NCBI GenBank assembly: GCA_007117785.1
Contig: SKFV01000369.1
Coordinates: forward strand, 1-7,963
DNA: 7,963 nt
Source of the DNA: Pseudomonas sp.
GTDB lineage: Bacteria > Pseudomonadota > Gammaproteobacteria > Pseudomonadales > Pseudomonadaceae
Direction: 5' to 3'
Shown: piece by piece, positions 5,545 to 7,963 of the stretch
How the letters are laid out: every line of letters starts with the position of its first letter
Position numbering within the stretch: the first letter of the stretch is position 1
The notes under the pieces: generated by a model
Database searches by the model: none
What the model saw: the letters and a program-made list of their open reading frames with translations, nothing else
Told to the model about the DNA's origin: nothing
Program-made: the position numbers and the translations under genes

Positions 5545-7842
5545 TTACAGGCTGCTGTAACGCGCACGCAGGCGCTGGCGGATGATTTCTGCGATGGTAT
5601 TGACTATAAAAGTCATCGCCAGCAGGACGAGGGCGGCCAGGAAGAGCACGCGGAAGTGCGAGGAGCCGACCGCGGTTTCCGGCAATTCGACGGCAATGTT
5701 CGCCGACAGGGTGCGCATACCCTCGAAGATGTTGAAGTTGACCACCGGGCTGTTACCCGTCGCCATCAACACAATCATGGTTTCCCCTACCGCGCGACCA
5801 AAGCCCATCATCACCGCCGAGAAGATACCCGGGCTGGCAGTCGGCAGTACCACACCGACGACTGTCTGCCAGCGCGTGGCACCGAGCGCCAGTGAACCCT
5901 GCGTCAAGTGCTTGGGCACGGTGAACACCGCATCTTCGGCAATCGAGAAGATGGTCGGAATCACGGCAAAACCCATGGCAATGCCGACAATCAGGGCGTT
6001 GCGCTGGTCATAGGTAATGCCGACATCGGTAAACCACTGACGCATGCTGCCGCCGAAGAACCATATCTCGATAAAGGGACTCAGGGTCACCGCGAACCAG
6101 ACAAAACCGATAATGATGGGCACCAGCAGGGCTGCTTCCCAGCCATCCGGCACAAAGCGACGCAGTGAAGCCGGCAGGAGCGTTGACCACAGCCAGGCGA
6201 ACAGCAGCATCATCACGGGCAGCAGCAATAGAATGCTGAATATCGCCGGTAGATGGGCCTCGGCAAAGGGCGCCAGCCACAAACCGGCGAGAAAGCCGAG
6301 AATAACCGTTGGCAGGGCTTCCATGATTTCAATGCTGGGTTTGACGAAGCCACGCAGCTTGGGCGTCATGAAGTAAGCGGTATAGATAGCCCCGGCAATC
6401 GCCAGCGGCATGGCAAACAGCATGGCGTAGAAGGCCGCCTTGAGCGTACCTATGGTCAGCGGCGTCAGACTGAACTTGGACTCGAACTCATCCGAAGCCG
6501 ATGACGACTGCCAGATATATTCCGGCTCGCTGCGACCTTCGTACCAGACCTTGTTCCACAAGGCACTGAAGGACAGTTGCGGATGTTGGTTCCAGATTTC
6601 AGCGACATGGATTTTCGCATCCGGCGTTTTCGCCAGTATCCGGCCGTTCAGGGGCGAGATGGCCACCTGGGTGATCGGCTGATCGACAAACTGATTCAGG
6701 TACAGCGTACGCGCCGAAGTACCGTAGTGAATACCAACCTGACCATCGGCATCACCGGCAATAAAGCCCTTGCGGTTGTATTCCGCCGCCAGGCTGGTGA
6801 TGGCTGCCCCATGCGCGCGGAAGTCGCGTACAAAGGTCAGCTCGTATTCGTTGTTCTCGTCACGGACCAGGAACCACTGGCTCAGCTCGCCGCGCTCGGT
6901 ACCGACAATCAGGGAAACGGTGCCGTTGAGGAACTCGATCGCGGTGATCGGGCTGCCATCGCCGGCATCCACTGTTTGTACCAGGCGCGCATTGGCCGGG
7001 TCCCTGACATCGTAGTAATGGATGCGACCCTGCTTGTCCGAGACAAACAGGTTGCGCAGTTGCTGATCCAGCAGCATTTTCACTGGCTCGCCGGGAACGG
7101 CCGGTAAAGTGTAGCGACTGGTCTGCACCGTGGTTTCACCCGTCATCATATTGCTGCGGGTTGAAATATTCGCCAGCAACAGGCGCTGGTCCTCGGTGAT
7201 ACCGGCAATCAGGGTGGCGGCGCGGCCACGCACCCGGCGCTCAATCGCCAGGTGGGTCAGGGCAGCGCCCTGCTCATCCAGTTGAATCGGCTCTTCGCCA
7301 AGGGGGAAGACGAACTTGGGCGCAATATGACGAACACCTTCAGGGAAGGTCAGGTCGTAATCATGCTCGACCACCAGTACCTGGCCATTATCCAGACCCT
7401 GGGCCACAATCTGCGAACTCGGATTACCCGATGCGAAGCTGGTGATACGCGCACCCTCGGGCAAACCCAGATCCAGTTCGGCACGCACCGTGCCGTCATT
7501 CAACTGGAAAAACGTCGCCCGACCCTCGTTGGTGTACTGGAAGCCGAGCTCTTCATAACGCTCGATAAACAAGGCTTGCGTTTCTGCTTCAGTAACCGGC
7601 AACTCGAGGCTGACCAATGGCGTTACCGTGGCACCCCGAATAATCGGGGCGACTTCATAAAACAGATAGACGAAAATCATCGCCAGGGCGAATACCACGC
7701 CAAAGCCTGCCGTGCTTATCCCCCAGCGCGACATGGTGTCCTTGCGGGCACGCCGCTTGCGCAGCTTTTGCCGCGCCTCGGCATTCGGAAGCAAAGAGGG
7801 GGCTGGCGCACTCTCTGCCATGGTTCTGGTCAAGTCAGTCAT
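5545..7842 (-). CDS. pstC: Phosphate ABC transporter permease PstC, large form with propeller-like periplasmic domain
   Basis: A 765-residue inner-membrane subunit that pairs with PstA; E. coli PstC is about 319. The order is: a cytoplasmic tail rich in Lys/Arg (24-34); span 1 (about 42-64); a soluble region of about 395 residues (65-460), predicted periplasmic by the positive-inside rule; then the permease core (462-765). The soluble region has repeated short strands with WD40/propeller-like pieces such as LFVSDKQGRIHYYDV (265-279), SLIVGTERGELSQWFL and GFIAGDADGQVGIHYG. The core has hydrophobic spans near 465-490, 505-525, 531-553, 570-590, 613-633, 670-695 and 731-755. Its EAA loop lies at 636-671 (EDAVFTVPKHLTQ, then LGATRWQTVVGVVLPTASP). 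First gene of the operon, with a Pho box upstream. The ribosome site is weak (GAG 9-10 bases before ATG), so the start is less certain; Met8 is possible but no better supported. Confidence 0.94.
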   Translation of the reverse strand: MTDLTRTMAESAPAPSLLPNAEARQKLRKRRARKDTMSRWGISTAGFGVVFALAMIFVYLFYEVAPIIRGATVTPLVSLELPVTEAETQALFIERYEELGFQYTNEGRATFFQLNDGTVRAELDLGLPEGARITSFASGNPSSQIVAQGLDNGQVLVVEHDYDLTFPEGVRHIAPKFVFPLGEEPIQLDEQGAALTHLAIERRVRGRAATLIAGITEDQRLLLANISTRSNMMTGETTVQTSRYTLPAVPGEPVKMLLDQQLRNLFVSDKQGRIHYYDVRDPANARLVQTVDAGDGSPITAIEFLNGTVSLIVGTERGELSQWFLVRDENNEYELTFVRDFRAHGAAITSLAAEYNRKGFIAGDADGQVGIHYGTSARTLYLNQFVDQPITQVAISPLNGRILAKTPDAKIHVAEIWNQHPQLSFSALWNKVWYEGRSEPEYIWQSSSASDEFESKFSLTPLTIGTLKAAFYAMLFAMPLAIAGAIYTAYFMTPKLRGFVKPSIEIMEALPTVILGFLAGLWLAPFAEAHLPAIFSILLLLPVMMLLFAWLWSTLLPASLRRFVPDGWEAALLVPIIIGFVWFAVTLSPFIEIWFFGGSMRQWFTDVGITYDQRNALIVGIAMGFAVIPTIFSIAEDAVFTVPKHLTQGSLALGATRWQTVVGVVLPTASPGIFSAVMMGFGRAVGETMIVLMATGNSPVVNFNIFEGMRTLSANIAVELPETAVGSSHFRVLFLAALVLLAMTFIVNTIAEIIRQRLRARYSSL

Positions 7843-7858
7843 AATCGGCTACTCACAG

Positions 7859-7883
7859 GTCTCTGCCACGATGCAGCAGAGAC
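7859..7883 (-). repeat. Perfect 8-bp inverted repeat in the pstC leader/promoter
   Basis: GTCTCTGC (7859-7866) and GCAGAGAC (7876-7883) are exact reverse complements separated by 9 bases. The right arm overlaps the candidate -10 hexamer (7880-7885) and the spacer covers the likely transcription start near 7873. This fits a dyad operator better than an RNA hairpin, because only one arm would be transcribed from that start. The repeat is seen directly; the role is inferred. Confidence 0.6.
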
Positions 7884-7885
7884 TA
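7880..7885 (-). promoter_or_regulatory. Candidate -10 hexamer of the pstC promoter
   Basis: TAGTCT on the - strand keeps the T1, A2 and T6 of TATAAT. It begins 10 bases after the second Pho-box repeat, the same spacing I recall for E. coli phoA and pstS. A start of transcription near 7873 would give a leader of about 30 bases before the pstC ATG. The match is weak in sequence but right in position. Confidence 0.45.
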
Positions 7886-7895
7886 ACGACGGGAT

Positions 7896-7913
7896 GTGAC
7901 AGCTTTGTTACAG
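7896..7913 (-). promoter_or_regulatory. Pho box (PhoB-binding site) upstream of pstC
   Basis: On the - strand the site reads CTGTAACAAAGCTGTCAC, matching 15 of 18 positions of the enterobacterial consensus CTGTCATAWAWCTGTCAY. It has two direct 7-base repeats (CTGTAAC, CTGTCAC) in 11-base register. It lies 53 bases before the pstC ATG, where it can replace the -35 element. This predicts induction of pstCAB-phoU by PhoB in phosphate starvation. Confidence 0.85.
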
Positions 7914-7963
7914 CGCTGAAATATATTGCTTCCCCGGACAGGTCTTTTTCTGCACAACAAAAA
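7914..7963. other. Upstream edge of the pstC promoter region; no gene seen
   Basis: These last 50 bases hold an AT-rich patch (AAATATATT, 7919-7927) and, on the - strand, a start reading TTTTTGTTGTGC. That T run could be the tail of a terminator lying beyond the window, for example after pstS, but no stem is visible. A single CTGTCC half-site (7936-7941) is out of phase with the Pho box. Confidence 0.4.

Noticed and set aside
4652..5560. A 302-codon open frame on the + strand opposite pstA
   Set aside because: It is His- and Gln-rich without motifs and antisense to the well-supported pstA. No ribosome site or operon context was seen.
7252..7899. A 215-codon open frame on the + strand opposite the start of pstC
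   Set aside because: It is antisense to pstC and runs through its promoter elements, with no motifs in the translation.
7936..7941. A second Pho-box half-site (CTGTCC on the - strand)
   Set aside because: It has no partner repeat and is not at a multiple of 11 bases from the main Pho box.

Overview
The window looks like a chromosomal piece of a gammaproteobacterium of the Pseudomonas / Oceanospirillales kind. This rests on protein features recalled by eye: PhoU and PstB read very close to Pseudomonas-type proteins, and PstC and PstA are the very large forms typical of these groups rather than the short enterobacterial ones. No 16S rRNA or other taxonomic marker is present, so the assignment is an inference.

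Left part (1-2192, + strand): the end of a small operon that looks accessory or catabolic. The first 45 bases may be the tail of an upstream gene whose stop lies inside the Shine-Dalgarno region of the next gene. A complete 440-residue protein of the M20 (ArgE/DapE/CPG2) amidohydrolase fold follows. Aligned by eye, it has lost every residue that normally binds the two zinc ions, as well as the catalytic glutamate. After a 71-base gap containing a perfect 11-bp hairpin comes a classical short-chain dehydrogenase/reductase (SDR). Its frame is broken at a run of six T. Restoring one base gives a 250-residue protein with all SDR motifs, so this is either a recent single-base loss or a sequence error. 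The two genes were probably co-transcribed, but their substrate cannot be read from the sequence.

Right part (7963 down to 2220, - strand): the high-affinity phosphate uptake operon pstC-pstA-pstB-phoU, tightly packed with gaps of 17, 26 and 18 bases. PstC and PstA form the membrane channel, PstB is the ATPase, and PhoU passes phosphate-sufficiency information from the transporter to the PhoR/PhoB two-component system. PstC and PstA each carry a large extra domain between the first membrane span and the permease core: a propeller-like repeat region in PstC and a coiled-coil-containing segment in PstA. A good Pho box (15 of 18 positions against the enterobacterial PhoB consensus) sits upstream of pstC, with a candidate -10 hexamer 10 bases further on. 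A perfect 8-bp inverted repeat overlaps that -10 and the likely transcription start. The phosphate-binding protein gene pstS is not in the window and may lie just beyond the right edge.

The two operons converge, with 27 bases between the SDR stop and the phoU stop and no convincing terminator. No gene-free stretch exceeds 300 bases, and I saw no tRNA, rRNA, CRISPR array or insertion sequence. Most of the window is ordinary core biology. The points most worth a second look are the ligand-less M20 protein, the broken SDR, and the inverted repeat over the pst promoter.
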